Assembly (NCBI RefSeq): GCF_009391885.1
Contig: NZ_VZII01000041.1
Span: 1-64,000 of the forward strand
Reading direction: 5' to 3'
DNA: 64,000 nucleotides
Source of the DNA: Pseudomonas sp. MN1F
GTDB taxonomy: Bacteria > Pseudomonadota > Gammaproteobacteria > Pseudomonadales > Pseudomonadaceae
Part shown: positions 34,668 through 43,607 of the stretch, in pieces
How the letters are laid out: every line of letters begins with the position of its first letter
How positions within the stretch are numbered: the stretch's first letter is position 1
Translations under genes and position numbers: made by a program
The notes under the pieces: generated by a model
Database searches by the model: none
What the model was told of the DNA's origin: nothing
Seen by the model: only the letters and a program-made list of their open reading frames with translations

Positions 34668-35588
34668 TCAGCTGTGGGAATACATCGGTAGACCGGGAGT
34701 GCTGGTACGGACCTGAAGAATGCTGCCGGTCTCGGACTCGGTGATGAACAGGGTCTGCCCGTCGTCGCCACCAAAGGCCAGGTTGGTGTTGCTGATGCCG
34801 GCGCAGGAAACGATACGTTGCAGCGGCTCGGCGACTTTCGACAGCTTCCACACCGAGCCGAAGCCGGTGTGGGCGATGTACAGGTTGCTTTGCGCATCCA
34901 GTGCCAGGCCATCCGGCCCGCCCAGGCCGCCGTGCAACTGAGCGAACACGCCCACCTTGCCGATGATCGAACCGTTGCCCAGCGGGATGCGCCAGATCTG
35001 CTGGGCGCGGGTCACGGCCACCAGCAGGTGATTGAGGTTGGGGTCGTAGACGATGCCGTTGGGGCTGGGAATGGTGCTCAGCAGGCAGCTCAGGTTGCCG
35101 CTGGCGTCGAACTTGTAGACCCGGCCCGTGGCGTCCTGCAGGCCGGTTTGGCCCTGGTCGGTGAAATACAGGTCACCGTTCGGCGCGAACACCAGGTCGT
35201 TGACGCCTTTGAAACCTTCGGAACCGGCCGAGTCCAGCAGTGCTTCGATGGCACCGGTATGAGGGTCGAGCAGCATGATCCCGCGCTTGTAGTCGGTGAT
35301 GAAGATGCGCCCATCCTGATAAATCTTCAGGCCGTTGGGCCAGCCATCGTACTGGCAGACCAGCTCCCATTCGCCCTGGGGCGAGATGCGGAAGATTCGC
35401 CCGTTGGGAATGTCGGTCACGTACAGGCGCCCCTGGCGGTCGAACGAAGGCCCTTCAAGGAACGAGTCGATTGCCCGTCCTTGGCGATTGGCATTGGCCC
35501 AGGCAGATGGGCGCGGGTCGCGGAAGCGCTCGGGCAAGCGCGTGAAGACAGTGGTTTCGACGGTGGGTGGGGCAGCGAAAAAACTCAT
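34668..35588 (-). CDS. SMP-30/gluconolactonase-like lactonase
   Basis: 306 residues forming a six-bladed propeller of the SMP-30/LRE family. Metal-site candidates are the Glu in SFLEGPSFDRQGRLYVTDIPNGRI, Asn/Asp in GFKGVNDLVFAPNGDLYFTD and GGPDGLALDAQSNLYIAHTG. The family hydrolyses sugar lactones using a bound divalent ion. ATG 35588 (MSFFAAPPTVE) is preceded by GGAG; the extra 14 codons upstream are not family sequence. Divergent from the OprD porin gene with two copies of the 15-bp operator between them. Confidence 0.85.
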   Translation of the reverse strand: MSFFAAPPTVETTVFTRLPERFRDPRPSAWANANRQGRAIDSFLEGPSFDRQGRLYVTDIPNGRIFRISPQGEWELVCQYDGWPNGLKIYQDGRIFITDYKRGIMLLDPHTGAIEALLDSAGSEGFKGVNDLVFAPNGDLYFTDQGQTGLQDATGRVYKFDASGNLSCLLSTIPSPNGIVYDPNLNHLLVAVTRAQQIWRIPLGNGSIIGKVGVFAQLHGGLGGPDGLALDAQSNLYIAHTGFGSVWKLSKVAEPLQRIVSCAGISNTNLAFGGDDGQTLFITESETGSILQVRTSTPGLPMYSHS

Positions 35589-35649
35589 GAGGGCTCCTGG
35601 CGGCAAGGGGCGCGTGAGCGTCCAGGTCATTGTTGTTTGCTTTGTTTAA

Positions 35650-35664
35650 TGCAATGCCATTTCA
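35650..35664 (-). promoter_or_regulatory. IclR-type operator copy 3
   Basis: Minus strand TGAAATGGCATTGCA, 62 bp upstream of the lactonase start. Plus-strand reading TGCAATGCCATTTCA matches 12 of 15 positions of its own reverse complement. Confidence 0.62.
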
Positions 35665-35754
35665 AAATAAATCATGCTGTGACGAAAGGCGATTAATTTC
35701 GTCGCTTTTTGTCGGCCTGTTGACGAGACGTCGGTTTTTGTGAGCTTCTATAAA

Positions 35755-35769
35755 GGAAATGGCGTTCTA
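35755..35769 (+). promoter_or_regulatory. IclR-type operator copy 4
   Basis: GGAAATGGCGTTCTA, 24 bp upstream of the OprD-family start and therefore likely overlapping its promoter or transcript start. Followed by an A-rich AAAATAAAAACAATGGAG leader. Confidence 0.58.
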
Positions 35770-35792
35770 AAATAAAAACAATGGAGTTTGCG

Positions 35793-37148
35793 ATGCAACA
35801 GCACTCATGGCGTATGCCGTGCCGTCCTTCTCGGCCTTTTAAAAACCTCTCGATTGTCCTTGCCCTTGCCGCCAGCGGTGGCCTCATGGCGCCGCTTGCG
35901 CAAGCGGGTTTTCGTTCCGACAGCCATGCCAACCTGGCGATGCGCAACTTCTACTTCAACAGTGATAACCGCGACGGTGCCGCCAAGCCTTCGAAGACCG
36001 AGGAATGGGCGCAGGGCTTCCTGCTCGATCTGCGTTCGGGGTACACCAGCGGGGTGATCGGTGTCGGGGTGGATGCGACCGCCATGCTGGGTGTCACCCT
36101 GGACAGCGGCCGAGGCCGGCACGCGGGCAGTACGATGATTCCCTCCGATGGCGAGCGTGCGGTGGACCAGTGGGGCAGTGCGGGCGCGACCCTGAAGCTG
36201 AAAGCGAGCAAGAGTGAGCTGCGGGTCGGCCAGTTGATGCCAAAGATGCCGGTGTTGGTGGCCTCGGATGGTCGGCTGCTGCCGCAGACCTTCCAGGGCG
36301 TGCAGCTGCAGTCGAAGGAGTTCGACAATCTGATGCTGATCGGCGGTGCGCTTGACCGCGCCCGGGGCCGGGCTTCCACCGACCTGACCGGCATGGCCGT
36401 AAGTGGCGGCACCCAGGAAAGTGACCGTTTCTATTTTGCCGGTGTCGATTACCGTGCCAGCGATGCGCTCATGCTGCAGTACTACGCGGGTGAATTGCAG
36501 GACTATTACCAGCAGCACTTTGCTGGCCTCAATCACACCCTGGCACTGACTGACGACAGCTCGCTGACGACCGACCTGCGCTACTTCCGCACCCGCTCGG
36601 ACGGTGCCAACGGCAGCGCCTCGGGGCGCGCGCAGGGCTATACCGTAGGCGGCTACACCACCGACGGAGACGGCCAGATCGACAGCGACCTGTGGAGCGC
36701 GGCGTTCACCTACCGCCTGGGTGGTCACTCGCTTTTGCTGGGCTACCAGAGCGTCTCCAACGACAGCAACTTCGTGCAGATCAACCAGGGGTCGATCGAC
36801 AAGGGGGCCGGTGGCAGCAGCCTGTACCTGTGGACCGACAAGATGCTGCTGAGCTTCACCCGTGCTGGCGAGCGCACCGGCTTTGCGCAGTATGGCTACG
36901 ATTTCGCGGCGCTGGGTGTGCCCGGCCTCAAGGCCTCGATGATGTACCTCAAAGGTGACCACATCCAGACCACGAGCGGTGCCGAGCAGTCGGAGTGGGA
37001 GCGGGACTTCTCCCTGGACTACGTCATCCAGAGCGGTACTTTCAAGGGGCTGGGCGTGGCTTGGCGCAATGGCATGTCCCGCAGCGAAGCGGCCCGCAAT
37101 GGCGATCAGAACCGCGTGATCGTCAACTATACCGTGGCCTTGTTCTGA
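35793..37148 (+). CDS. OprD-family outer membrane porin
   Basis: 451 residues. Signal peptide ends near PLAQA-GF; mature start GFRSDSHANLAMRNFYFNSDNRDG is the OprD hallmark. It is followed by EEWAQGFLLDLRSGYTSGVIGVGVDATAMLGVTLDSG, many beta strands, and a C-terminal NYTVALF ending in Phe. ATG 35793 is preferred over 35781 because GGAG sits seven bases before it. OprD porins of this type take up specific organic acids or amino acids. Together with the ACS carriers it gives a complete outer and inner membrane route. Confidence 0.9.
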   Translation: MQQHSWRMPCRPSRPFKNLSIVLALAASGGLMAPLAQAGFRSDSHANLAMRNFYFNSDNRDGAAKPSKTEEWAQGFLLDLRSGYTSGVIGVGVDATAMLGVTLDSGRGRHAGSTMIPSDGERAVDQWGSAGATLKLKASKSELRVGQLMPKMPVLVASDGRLLPQTFQGVQLQSKEFDNLMLIGGALDRARGRASTDLTGMAVSGGTQESDRFYFAGVDYRASDALMLQYYAGELQDYYQQHFAGLNHTLALTDDSSLTTDLRYFRTRSDGANGSASGRAQGYTVGGYTTDGDGQIDSDLWSAAFTYRLGGHSLLLGYQSVSNDSNFVQINQGSIDKGAGGSSLYLWTDKMLLSFTRAGERTGFAQYGYDFAALGVPGLKASMMYLKGDHIQTTSGAEQSEWERDFSLDYVIQSGTFKGLGVAWRNGMSRSEAARNGDQNRVIVNYTVALF

Positions 37149-37384
37149 GCCATCAGCAGGAGGATAGAAGGGCAAAGAGCATGGCCCCGCGCTCAGGTGT
37201 GGGGCCGCCTGGCCGGCAGGCGCGATGACCGGCCGGCTGGTCTTGTCCAGGCTTCTTCACCGTCAATGATGTTGGTGCCGCATCGGCTCTTGCTGGCATG
37301 ATGGCGGTTGCCAGGGCATTCGCAGATAATGATTTATCTGGGCCCTGACAAAGACTTGGGCAATTCAAAGGTGAGGATCTACTG

Positions 37385-38101
37385 ATGGTTAATGTTCGGC
37401 CGCGTCCCGCGGTGAATGGCGTGGCTTCGGCTGACCGCGTGCTGACAGTGCTCTCTGCATTCCAGGTGGGAGACACGTCTTTGACCCTCGTAGAGCTTGT
37501 CGAGCGTACCGGACTGATCAAAAGTACCATCATGCGTTTGATGGTCTCGCTGGAAAATCATGGTTTCGTCAATCGCATGGCAGATGGGCGCTACCAGCTG
37601 GCCAGCGAGGTCATGCGGCTTAATGCGGTGTATGAGGAAGGCATCGATCTGGAGCGTCATGTGATGCCCAGGCTGCATCTGTTGGCAGAGCGTACTGGCG
37701 AGACGGCCTCGTTCTACGTGCGTCACGGCGCTTACCGGATGTGCCAGTATCGAGTGAATTCACCCCATCGACTGCGGATGCACGTTCAGCCCGGCGACAT
37801 GCGACCGATGGACGACGCTGCTGGCGCCCAGGCTTTGCGTACGCCGTTCGCGAGCGGTATCGCCATGCAACGGCCGTTTTTCTCCATGGGGGCCACAGAC
37901 CCGCATGCCGCATCAGTAGCCTTTCCCGTATACGGCGCTGGCGACGAGTTGGTCGGTGCACTGGTGCTTTCCGGCCCTTCCAGCCGGCTCACCCCGGAAT
38001 GTGCCGCTGCCTTCAACGACATCTTCTTCGACGCTACTCGCGACCTGATGCGCAGCCTTGGCTGCAAGGCCGCAGATGGGAACGTCACGACCGCTGGGTG
38101 A
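37385..38101 (+). CDS. IclR-family regulator
   Basis: 238 residues. N-terminal winged helix: GVASADRVLTVLSAFQVGDTSLTLVELVERTGLIKSTIMRLMVSLENHGFVNR. The C-terminal effector domain has LHLLAERTGETASFYVRHGAYRMCQYRVNSPHRLR. It sits 236 bp downstream of the porin gene on the same strand, at the edge of the sugar-acid-like locus. IclR proteins bind 12-16 bp palindromes, which suits the four TGAAATGGCRTTGCA boxes nearby. Stop is 20 bp from the convergent dsdC. Confidence 0.87.
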   Translation: MVNVRPRPAVNGVASADRVLTVLSAFQVGDTSLTLVELVERTGLIKSTIMRLMVSLENHGFVNRMADGRYQLASEVMRLNAVYEEGIDLERHVMPRLHLLAERTGETASFYVRHGAYRMCQYRVNSPHRLRMHVQPGDMRPMDDAAGAQALRTPFASGIAMQRPFFSMGATDPHAASVAFPVYGAGDELVGALVLSGPSSRLTPECAAAFNDIFFDATRDLMRSLGCKAADGNVTTAG

Positions 38102-38120
38102 TGGAGATTGTGTGCCTCGC

Positions 38121-39059
38121 TCAGCAGTTGGAGGCGCACTCCATAAGCCAGTCGATCAATACCTGTAACCTTTTCGGCATCGGGTCGTGATGCGGGTACA
38201 CCAGGAAGTAACCGTAGCTTGAAGCATCCACAAAGTCGCCGAACGGCAGAACCAGCTCACCTCGCGCAATACGCTCTCTGACCAGTTGCTCCCGGCCAAT
38301 GGCAATGCCGGCGTGATTCAGCGCAGCGAGCGTGCACAGGTCTGAACGATCGAATGTGAGGAATCGGCGTGGGAGTTCAATGCCGGCACCTTTACTGCTG
38401 GCCCAGAGCTGCCACTCTGCATCGAATGCGGCGTTGTCCCAGGCCGCAACGTCATGCAAGGCGGTGCACTGCTCTACCTGGTGCGGGTCACCTGCCAATG
38501 CATGGGTTTCTGCGTAATGGGGCGAGCACACCGGGGCGATCCGCTCGTTCATCAGGTGGATGCTCTGCAACCCGGGATGGTGGCCATCCGAGTAGCAGAG
38601 GACCAGGTCGATCTTGCGTGTGCGGTAGTCGATGCTCTCGTTACCGACCCTGATATCCAGCTGGATATCAGGGTAGCGGGCGCTGAACTGAGCGAGCCGC
38701 GGCACCAGCCAGCACTGTGCTACGGACGGGCGTACATACAAGGTCAGTTGGCCAGCGACCTCGGCGTGGGCGCGCTCCTGCACGGCCTCGCCGAGGTCGT
38801 CCATGGTCCGCTGCATCACGGTGAACAGGCGCTCGCCGTCTTCGGTGAGGCTGACCTTGCGCGGCATGCGGTGAAACAGCTTGAACCCCAGCTCATCTTC
38901 CAGACGGTTGATGCGATGGCTTACGGCACTGGCGGTCAGGCACAGCTCATCGGCTGCGCGAGCGAAGCTCAGGTGCCGTGCGGCCACCAGAAACACATGC
39001 AGGCTGCCCAGGTGCGAGCCGTTGAGTTTCACTGGGGTACCGCTGCCGGGCCTGTTCAT
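38121..39059 (-). CDS. dsdC: D-serine deaminase activator DsdC (LysR)
   Basis: 312 residues, GcvA-like LysR protein: LGSLHVFLVAARHLSFARAADELCLTASAVSHRINRLEDELGFKLFHR. Its ATG overlaps the dsdA stop (ATGA), so it is the last gene of dsdX-dsdA-dsdC. In E. coli dsdC is instead divergent from dsdXA; here activator and target share one transcript, giving positive feedback if the activation is conserved. A TGATCG-N7-CGATCA box upstream of dsdX is its likely target. Function is inferred from context and length (E. coli DsdC 311). Confidence 0.83.
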   Translation of the reverse strand: MNRPGSGTPVKLNGSHLGSLHVFLVAARHLSFARAADELCLTASAVSHRINRLEDELGFKLFHRMPRKVSLTEDGERLFTVMQRTMDDLGEAVQERAHAEVAGQLTLYVRPSVAQCWLVPRLAQFSARYPDIQLDIRVGNESIDYRTRKIDLVLCYSDGHHPGLQSIHLMNERIAPVCSPHYAETHALAGDPHQVEQCTALHDVAAWDNAAFDAEWQLWASSKGAGIELPRRFLTFDRSDLCTLAALNHAGIAIGREQLVRERIARGELVLPFGDFVDASSYGYFLVYPHHDPMPKRLQVLIDWLMECASNC

Positions 39060-40396
39060 TGAAGGCTTCGTCCTTTCGCCAGGTAGGCGTTGAACTCATC
39101 GTCCGGCACCATGCTGCCACCCGTTCCCCAGACCAGGTGGGTAGCCTGGCGCAGTTGCGCCGGGGTGTAGCCCAGGCGAGCCAGATAGTCGCTGGCCTGC
39201 AGTACCCGAGCCATGCCGGGTACGCCGGCCAGCGCAGAGGGTTCCAGCTTGACCTTGTCCTGTTCGAAGGCAATCACCATCAGCCGGTACAGTTCTTCGT
39301 CGGTCACGGTGTAGTAGCCATCGATCAGCCGCTGCATGGCTTTGCCGACGAACCCGGAGGGTCGTCCGACCGCCAGGCCGTCGGCGGCGGTGATGTTGTC
39401 GATGCCAAAGTCTTGCACGCTGGTTTCGTCGTGCAGGCCGGTGTACACCCCCAGCAGCATGCACGGCGAGTGGGTAGGCTCGGCGAACACGCAGTGCACG
39501 GCATCGCCGAATACCAGCTTCAAGCCGAAGGCGACGCCGCCAGGGCCGCCGCCAACACCGCAGGGCAGGTAGACGAACAGTGGGTGATCGGCGTCCACCT
39601 TGATGCCGGCCTGGTCGAATTGTCGAGCCAGGCGCTCGGCGGCGACGGCATAGCCCAGAAACAGTTGTGGGGAGTTCTCGTCGTCAACGAAATAGCAGCT
39701 GGGGTCGGACGCTGCCTGCTGGCGGCCTTGCTCGACGGCAACGCTATAGTCCGACGCGTGTTCAACCACCGTGACACCGTTGGCGCGCAGCTTGTCCTTT
39801 TTCCACTGCCTGGCGTCGGATGACATGTGCACACTCACCTGGAAGCCCAGCTTCGCGCTCATGATGCCGATCGACAAGCCCAGGTTACCGGTCGAACCCA
39901 CGGCGATCTTGTACTGGCTGAAGAACGCGCGCGCCTGCTCGCTGGCCAGCAGGGCATAGTCCTCGGCGGGCGTGATCAGGCCGGCTGCCAAGGCCAGGTC
40001 TTCAGCGTGCTTGAGCACCTCGTGGATGCCGCCACGGGCCTTGATCGAGCCTGAAATGGGCAGGTCACTGTCGGCCTTGAGCCACAGGCTACCCACGTTC
40101 TGCAGTGATCCTTGTTCGACAAGCTGTTGGCGAAGCTGCGGCAGCGGGGCGATGTGCGACTCGATAACCCCGCCGGCACCCGCCGTTTCGGGGAACACGT
40201 TGGCGAGGTAGGGCGCGAACCTCTGCAGCCGCTCACTCGTAGCCTGCACATCTGCAGCGGTCAGGCCCACGTCGCTCAGCGCGTCTGACGCCTTGGCAAT
40301 ACCCGGGTTGAACCAGCTGGTTTCTTTCAGGGCGACCAGGTCGGCGATGATCGGGTGGCTTTGTTGCCAGGCTTGTAGGGTTTTTCCGTGAATCAT
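39056..40396 (-). CDS. dsdA: D-serine ammonia-lyase
   Basis: 446 residues (E. coli 442), PLP-dependent; converts D-serine to pyruvate and ammonia. The PLP lysine is K119 in PISGSIKARGG, AVGSTGNLGLS binds the phosphate and CGVGGGPGGVAFGL is the glycine-rich loop. ATG 40396 follows AGGTGA. Lies between dsdX (34 bp away) and dsdC. The active-site elements are complete. Confidence 0.93.
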   Translation of the reverse strand: MIHGKTLQAWQQSHPIIADLVALKETSWFNPGIAKASDALSDVGLTAADVQATSERLQRFAPYLANVFPETAGAGGVIESHIAPLPQLRQQLVEQGSLQNVGSLWLKADSDLPISGSIKARGGIHEVLKHAEDLALAAGLITPAEDYALLASEQARAFFSQYKIAVGSTGNLGLSIGIMSAKLGFQVSVHMSSDARQWKKDKLRANGVTVVEHASDYSVAVEQGRQQAASDPSCYFVDDENSPQLFLGYAVAAERLARQFDQAGIKVDADHPLFVYLPCGVGGGPGGVAFGLKLVFGDAVHCVFAEPTHSPCMLLGVYTGLHDETSVQDFGIDNITAADGLAVGRPSGFVGKAMQRLIDGYYTVTDEELYRLMVIAFEQDKVKLEPSALAGVPGMARVLQASDYLARLGYTPAQLRQATHLVWGTGGSMVPDDEFNAYLAKGRSLQ

Positions 40397-40430
40397 GATT
40401 TCACCTGTAGCGCAGTCTTTGCACAGTAGA

Positions 40431-41774
40431 TCAGACAATTTTCGAAAGCAGCAGGGTCAGGCACAAGGCAATCACCGAGGCCAGCACGGTCGCTGCGGTA
40501 AATTTTTTCAGCGCATCGCTCAGCGACAGGCCGAGGTATTCCTTCACGACCCAGAACGCCGAGTCGGTAATGTGCGTCCAGCCAATGGCCCCGGCACCGA
40601 TGGCGATCACCAGGATTTCCCGGTTGTATTCGGGGTGTTGGCCCAGCATCGGCAGCACCATGCCGGCCGCGCTGATCATGGCCACCGTGGCCGAACCGAC
40701 CGCAAAGTGCATGATCCCGGCGATCAGCCAGGCGAGGATGATCGGGTTGAGCTGGGTCTGGTTGAGCACGTCAGCCAGTGCCTTGCCGATGCCGCTGCCC
40801 ACCAACATGTCGTTGAAGGCGCCGCCGGCTCCGATGATCAGCAAAATGCCGGCCAGGGGCGGGAAGCAGCGCTGGGTCAGGTTGAGCAACTGCGCCATGT
40901 CCAGACCACGACGCAGGCCCAGCGCCCAGTAGGCAAACACCACCGACAGCGCCAAAGCGATCAGCGGATTGCCAATGAAGGCAACCCATTCGTAGAGCGA
41001 GGTGCCTTTGGCCAGCACGGTGACTGCCAAGGTCTTGCCGACCATCAGCAGCAGCGGCAGCAGCACCGTGGCCAGGGTGATGCCGAAGGAGGGTAGCGGT
41101 TGGTCGTCGGCCTGGGGCTCGCTGCGTGCGGCAAGGAAGGCCTGTTGCGCTGGCGTCGCGCCACGGTTGCAGGCAAAGCGTACCCAGATAGGGCCGGCGA
41201 TGATGGCGGTGGGCAGGCCAACGATCAGGCCGTAGAGGATAACCGTGCCGATATCGGCATTGAGCATGCCGGTAATGGCCGTGGCAGCCGGGTGCGGCGG
41301 CAGGATGCAGTGCACCACCATCAGCGAGGTAGCCAGCGGCACGCCGAGGTACAGCATGCTGATGCGGGTTTGCCGGGCGACCACGTAGATCAGCGGAATC
41401 AGCAACACGAAGCCGACTTCGAAGAACACCGGGATGCCGGCGATGAAGCCCACCAGCATCATGGCCCATGACGCATTGCGTTCGCCCAGCAGGTTCAGCA
41501 GCGTGGTGGCGATGCGTTTGGCCCCGCCTGATTCTTCCAGCAGTTTGCCGAGGATACTGCCCAGGCCGATAATGCCGGCGAGAAAGCCCAGCGTGCTGCC
41601 CATGCCCTTTTCGAACGCGGCAACCATGGCCGTTGGCGGCATGCCGGTGCCGATACCGACCACCAGGCTTGCCGCCAGCAGGGCGAGGAAGGGGTGGACC
41701 TTGAGCTTGCTGATCATCACCACGATCAGGAGTATCGCGGTGCCCAGGACGATTAACGAGAACGTTGGAGTCAT
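40431..41774 (-). CDS. dsdX: D-serine transporter DsdX (GntP family)
   Basis: 447 residues (E. coli DsdX 445), GntP-type gluconate/D-serine proton symporter with about twelve hydrophobic segments. Typical blocks are FEKGMGSTLGFLAGIIGLGSILGKLLEESGGA, GIPVFFEVGFVLLIPLIY and the C-terminal IGAGAIGWTHITDSAFWVVKEYLGLS. First gene of the dsd operon. The upstream motif GATAACTACAAGATG at the start codon is A-rich. A gluconate permease is the alternative, but adjacency to dsdA decides. Confidence 0.88.
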   Translation of the reverse strand: MTPTFSLIVLGTAILLIVVMISKLKVHPFLALLAASLVVGIGTGMPPTAMVAAFEKGMGSTLGFLAGIIGLGSILGKLLEESGGAKRIATTLLNLLGERNASWAMMLVGFIAGIPVFFEVGFVLLIPLIYVVARQTRISMLYLGVPLATSLMVVHCILPPHPAATAITGMLNADIGTVILYGLIVGLPTAIIAGPIWVRFACNRGATPAQQAFLAARSEPQADDQPLPSFGITLATVLLPLLLMVGKTLAVTVLAKGTSLYEWVAFIGNPLIALALSVVFAYWALGLRRGLDMAQLLNLTQRCFPPLAGILLIIGAGGAFNDMLVGSGIGKALADVLNQTQLNPIILAWLIAGIMHFAVGSATVAMISAAGMVLPMLGQHPEYNREILVIAIGAGAIGWTHITDSAFWVVKEYLGLSLSDALKKFTAATVLASVIALCLTLLLSKIV

Positions 41775-41849
41775 CTTGTAGTTATCTCTGTCGCTGATCG
41801 CTTCCGTGCGAGCTTCTTGTTGGTTTCCAACCATTAGATTTCAGCGATT

Positions 41850-41868
41850 TGATCGACTCAAACGATCA
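41850..41868 (-). promoter_or_regulatory. Candidate DsdC operator
   Basis: TGATCG-N7-CGATCA, perfect 6-bp arms with LysR-type T-N11-A spacing, 76-94 bp upstream of the dsdX start. This is where a LysR activator is expected to bind. Confidence 0.55.
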
Positions 41869-42114
41869 CTTCTCAAGGCACAGGTGAACTCAAGTCACCC
41901 ATGGCATCAAGTTGGCATTCAGGCTGTGTGCTAGAAGAGGTACAGGAGAGGTGTTGGCGCGGAAGGTCGAGCAGAGGCGGGGCGTAGCGGCTATTCACCG
42001 ATAGCGGCCTGGTGGCCGCTGGTGTCAACAGGTTGGGCTGCTACAGCAGATCTTCGTTGTAGCAGCCCGCCTGTCAGTGATGCGATCTTTGCGGGGCAGG
42101 GCAGGTGTCGCGGA
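41869..42114. other. Intergenic region with two hairpins between dsdX and pcaJ
   Basis: No gene seen. Two perfect stem-loops lie here: AGCGGCC-TGGT-GGCCGCT at 42003-42020 and, at 42035-42068, an 11-bp stem GGGCTGCTACA / TGTAGCAGCCC with a 12-base loop. They follow the leftward pcaJ gene (stop at 42115) and probably end or stabilise the pcaIJ transcript, although no T run follows. Confidence 0.5.
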
Positions 42115-42756
42115 TCACTTGATCAGCGGCACACCACTGAGTTTCTGCAGCTCGTCGAAGTCGATGTCGGCGCAGATCTCTACCACTTTCAGGCCATCGG
42201 CGGTCACTTCCAGCACGGCCAGGTCGGTGTAGATACGGCTGACGCAGCCGATGCCGGTCAGCGGGTAGGTGCACTCGGGCACCAGCTTGCTTTCGCCGGA
42301 CTTGGTCAGGTGGTCCATCATCACGAACACCTGGCGGGCGCCGGTGGCCAGGTCCATCGCGCCGCCCACGGCGGGGATCGAACCTTCGGCGCCGGTGTGC
42401 CAGTTGGCCAGGTCGCCCTTGACCGACACCTGGAAGGCGCCCAGCACGGCGATGTCCAGGTGGCCGCCACGCATCATCGAGAACGAGTCGGCGTGGTGGA
42501 AATAGGCACCCCCGGTGAGCAGGGTCACGTGCTGCTTGCCGGCGTTGATCAGGTCATCGTCTTCCTCGCCCGGCGCCGGGCTTGGGCCCATGCCCAGCAG
42601 GCCGTTCTCGCTGTGCAGGAACACTTCCTTGTCGCCCAGGTAGTTGGCCACCAGGGTCGGGGCGCCGATGCCCAGGTTGACGTACGCGCCTTCCTGGATG
42701 TCCGCGGCCACGCGCTGGGCCATCTCGGTGCGGGAGAGCTTTTTGGTGATGGTCAT
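42115..42756 (-). CDS. pcaJ: 3-oxoadipate CoA-transferase subunit B
   Basis: 213 residues, the usual length of PcaJ. The catalytic Glu is in VFLHSENGLLGMGP, and GIGAPTLVANYL, GGHLDIAVLGAFQVS and VFVMMDHLTKSGESKLV are conserved. With PcaI it moves CoA from succinyl-CoA to 3-oxoadipate in the beta-ketoadipate pathway, the end of protocatechuate and catechol degradation. 8 bp downstream of pcaI. Confidence 0.93.
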   Translation of the reverse strand: MTITKKLSRTEMAQRVAADIQEGAYVNLGIGAPTLVANYLGDKEVFLHSENGLLGMGPSPAPGEEDDDLINAGKQHVTLLTGGAYFHHADSFSMMRGGHLDIAVLGAFQVSVKGDLANWHTGAEGSIPAVGGAMDLATGARQVFVMMDHLTKSGESKLVPECTYPLTGIGCVSRIYTDLAVLEVTADGLKVVEICADIDFDELQKLSGVPLIK

Positions 42757-42764
42757 GGCAGGCC

Positions 42765-43460
42765 TCAGACAGCGTTGGCGATCGAAGAAGCGGCAGCGCC
42801 GGAAACGGCGACCACGCGCTGGACGAAAATACCCGGGGTGATGATGTGTTCCGGGTCCAGTTCACCGAGCTCGACGATCTGGTCGACCTGGGCGATGGCG
42901 GTCTTGGCGGCCATGGCCATGATCGGGCCGAAGTTGCGGGCGGCCTTGCGGTAGGTCAGGTTGCCCCAACGGTCACCCTTGTGCGCCTTGATCAGCGCGA
43001 AGTCGGCGTGCAGCGGCATTTCCAGCACGTACTGGCGGCCGTCGATCTCACGGGTTTCCTTGCCTTCGGCCAGCAGGGTGCCGTAGCCGGTCGGCGAGAA
43101 GAACGCACCGATGCCCGAACCCGCTGCGCGGATACGCTCGGCCAGGTTGCCTTGCGGTACCACTTCCAGCTCGATCTTGCCGGCACGGTACAGTTCGTCG
43201 AACACGTAGGAGTCGGACTGGCGCGGGAAGGAGCAGATGACCTTGCGCACGCTGCCGGCCATCAGCAGAGCGGCCAGGCCGATCTCGCCGTTGCCGGCGT
43301 TGTTGCTGATGATGGTCAGGTCGCGGGCACCGGTGGCGATCAGGCCATCGATGAGTTCGGACGGCATCCCGGCGGTGCCGAAGCCACCGACCATGATGGT
43401 CGAACCGTCGGTAATCCCTTCCACCGCGCTGGCGATGGACTCAAACGTTTTATTGATCAC
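42765..43460 (-). CDS. pcaI: 3-oxoadipate CoA-transferase subunit A
   Basis: 231 residues from GTG 43460 (reads INKTFESIASAVEGITDG after the first Met), with GGAG upstream. This is the exact family length; the longer frame to 43664 includes promoter DNA. GGFGTAGMPSELIDGL and NNAGNGEIGLAALL are the CoA-binding segments. Partner of PcaJ. Two PcaR-like boxes lie 148-181 bp upstream of the GTG. Confidence 0.93.
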   Translation of the reverse strand: MINKTFESIASAVEGITDGSTIMVGGFGTAGMPSELIDGLIATGARDLTIISNNAGNGEIGLAALLMAGSVRKVICSFPRQSDSYVFDELYRAGKIELEVVPQGNLAERIRAAGSGIGAFFSPTGYGTLLAEGKETREIDGRQYVLEMPLHADFALIKAHKGDRWGNLTYRKAARNFGPIMAMAAKTAIAQVDQIVELGELDPEHIITPGIFVQRVVAVSGAAASSIANAV

Positions 43461-43607
43461 AGCGAGCTCCTGGTTCTTCCTGGAGTATGGATTGTCGACC
43501 TGGCCGCGTGCTGACGCGGTGGGGCCATTCAGCGCTTGGCGTTGTGTGCTGACTTGCCTATAGCGTGCCGCAATACCGTGCAACAGTAGAGAGGGTGGAG
43601 AGGAATT

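Noticed and set aside
37149..37384. Terminator after the OprD gene
   Set aside because: GGCCCC/GGGGCC and other GC dyads are present but with a long loop and no T run; not convincing.
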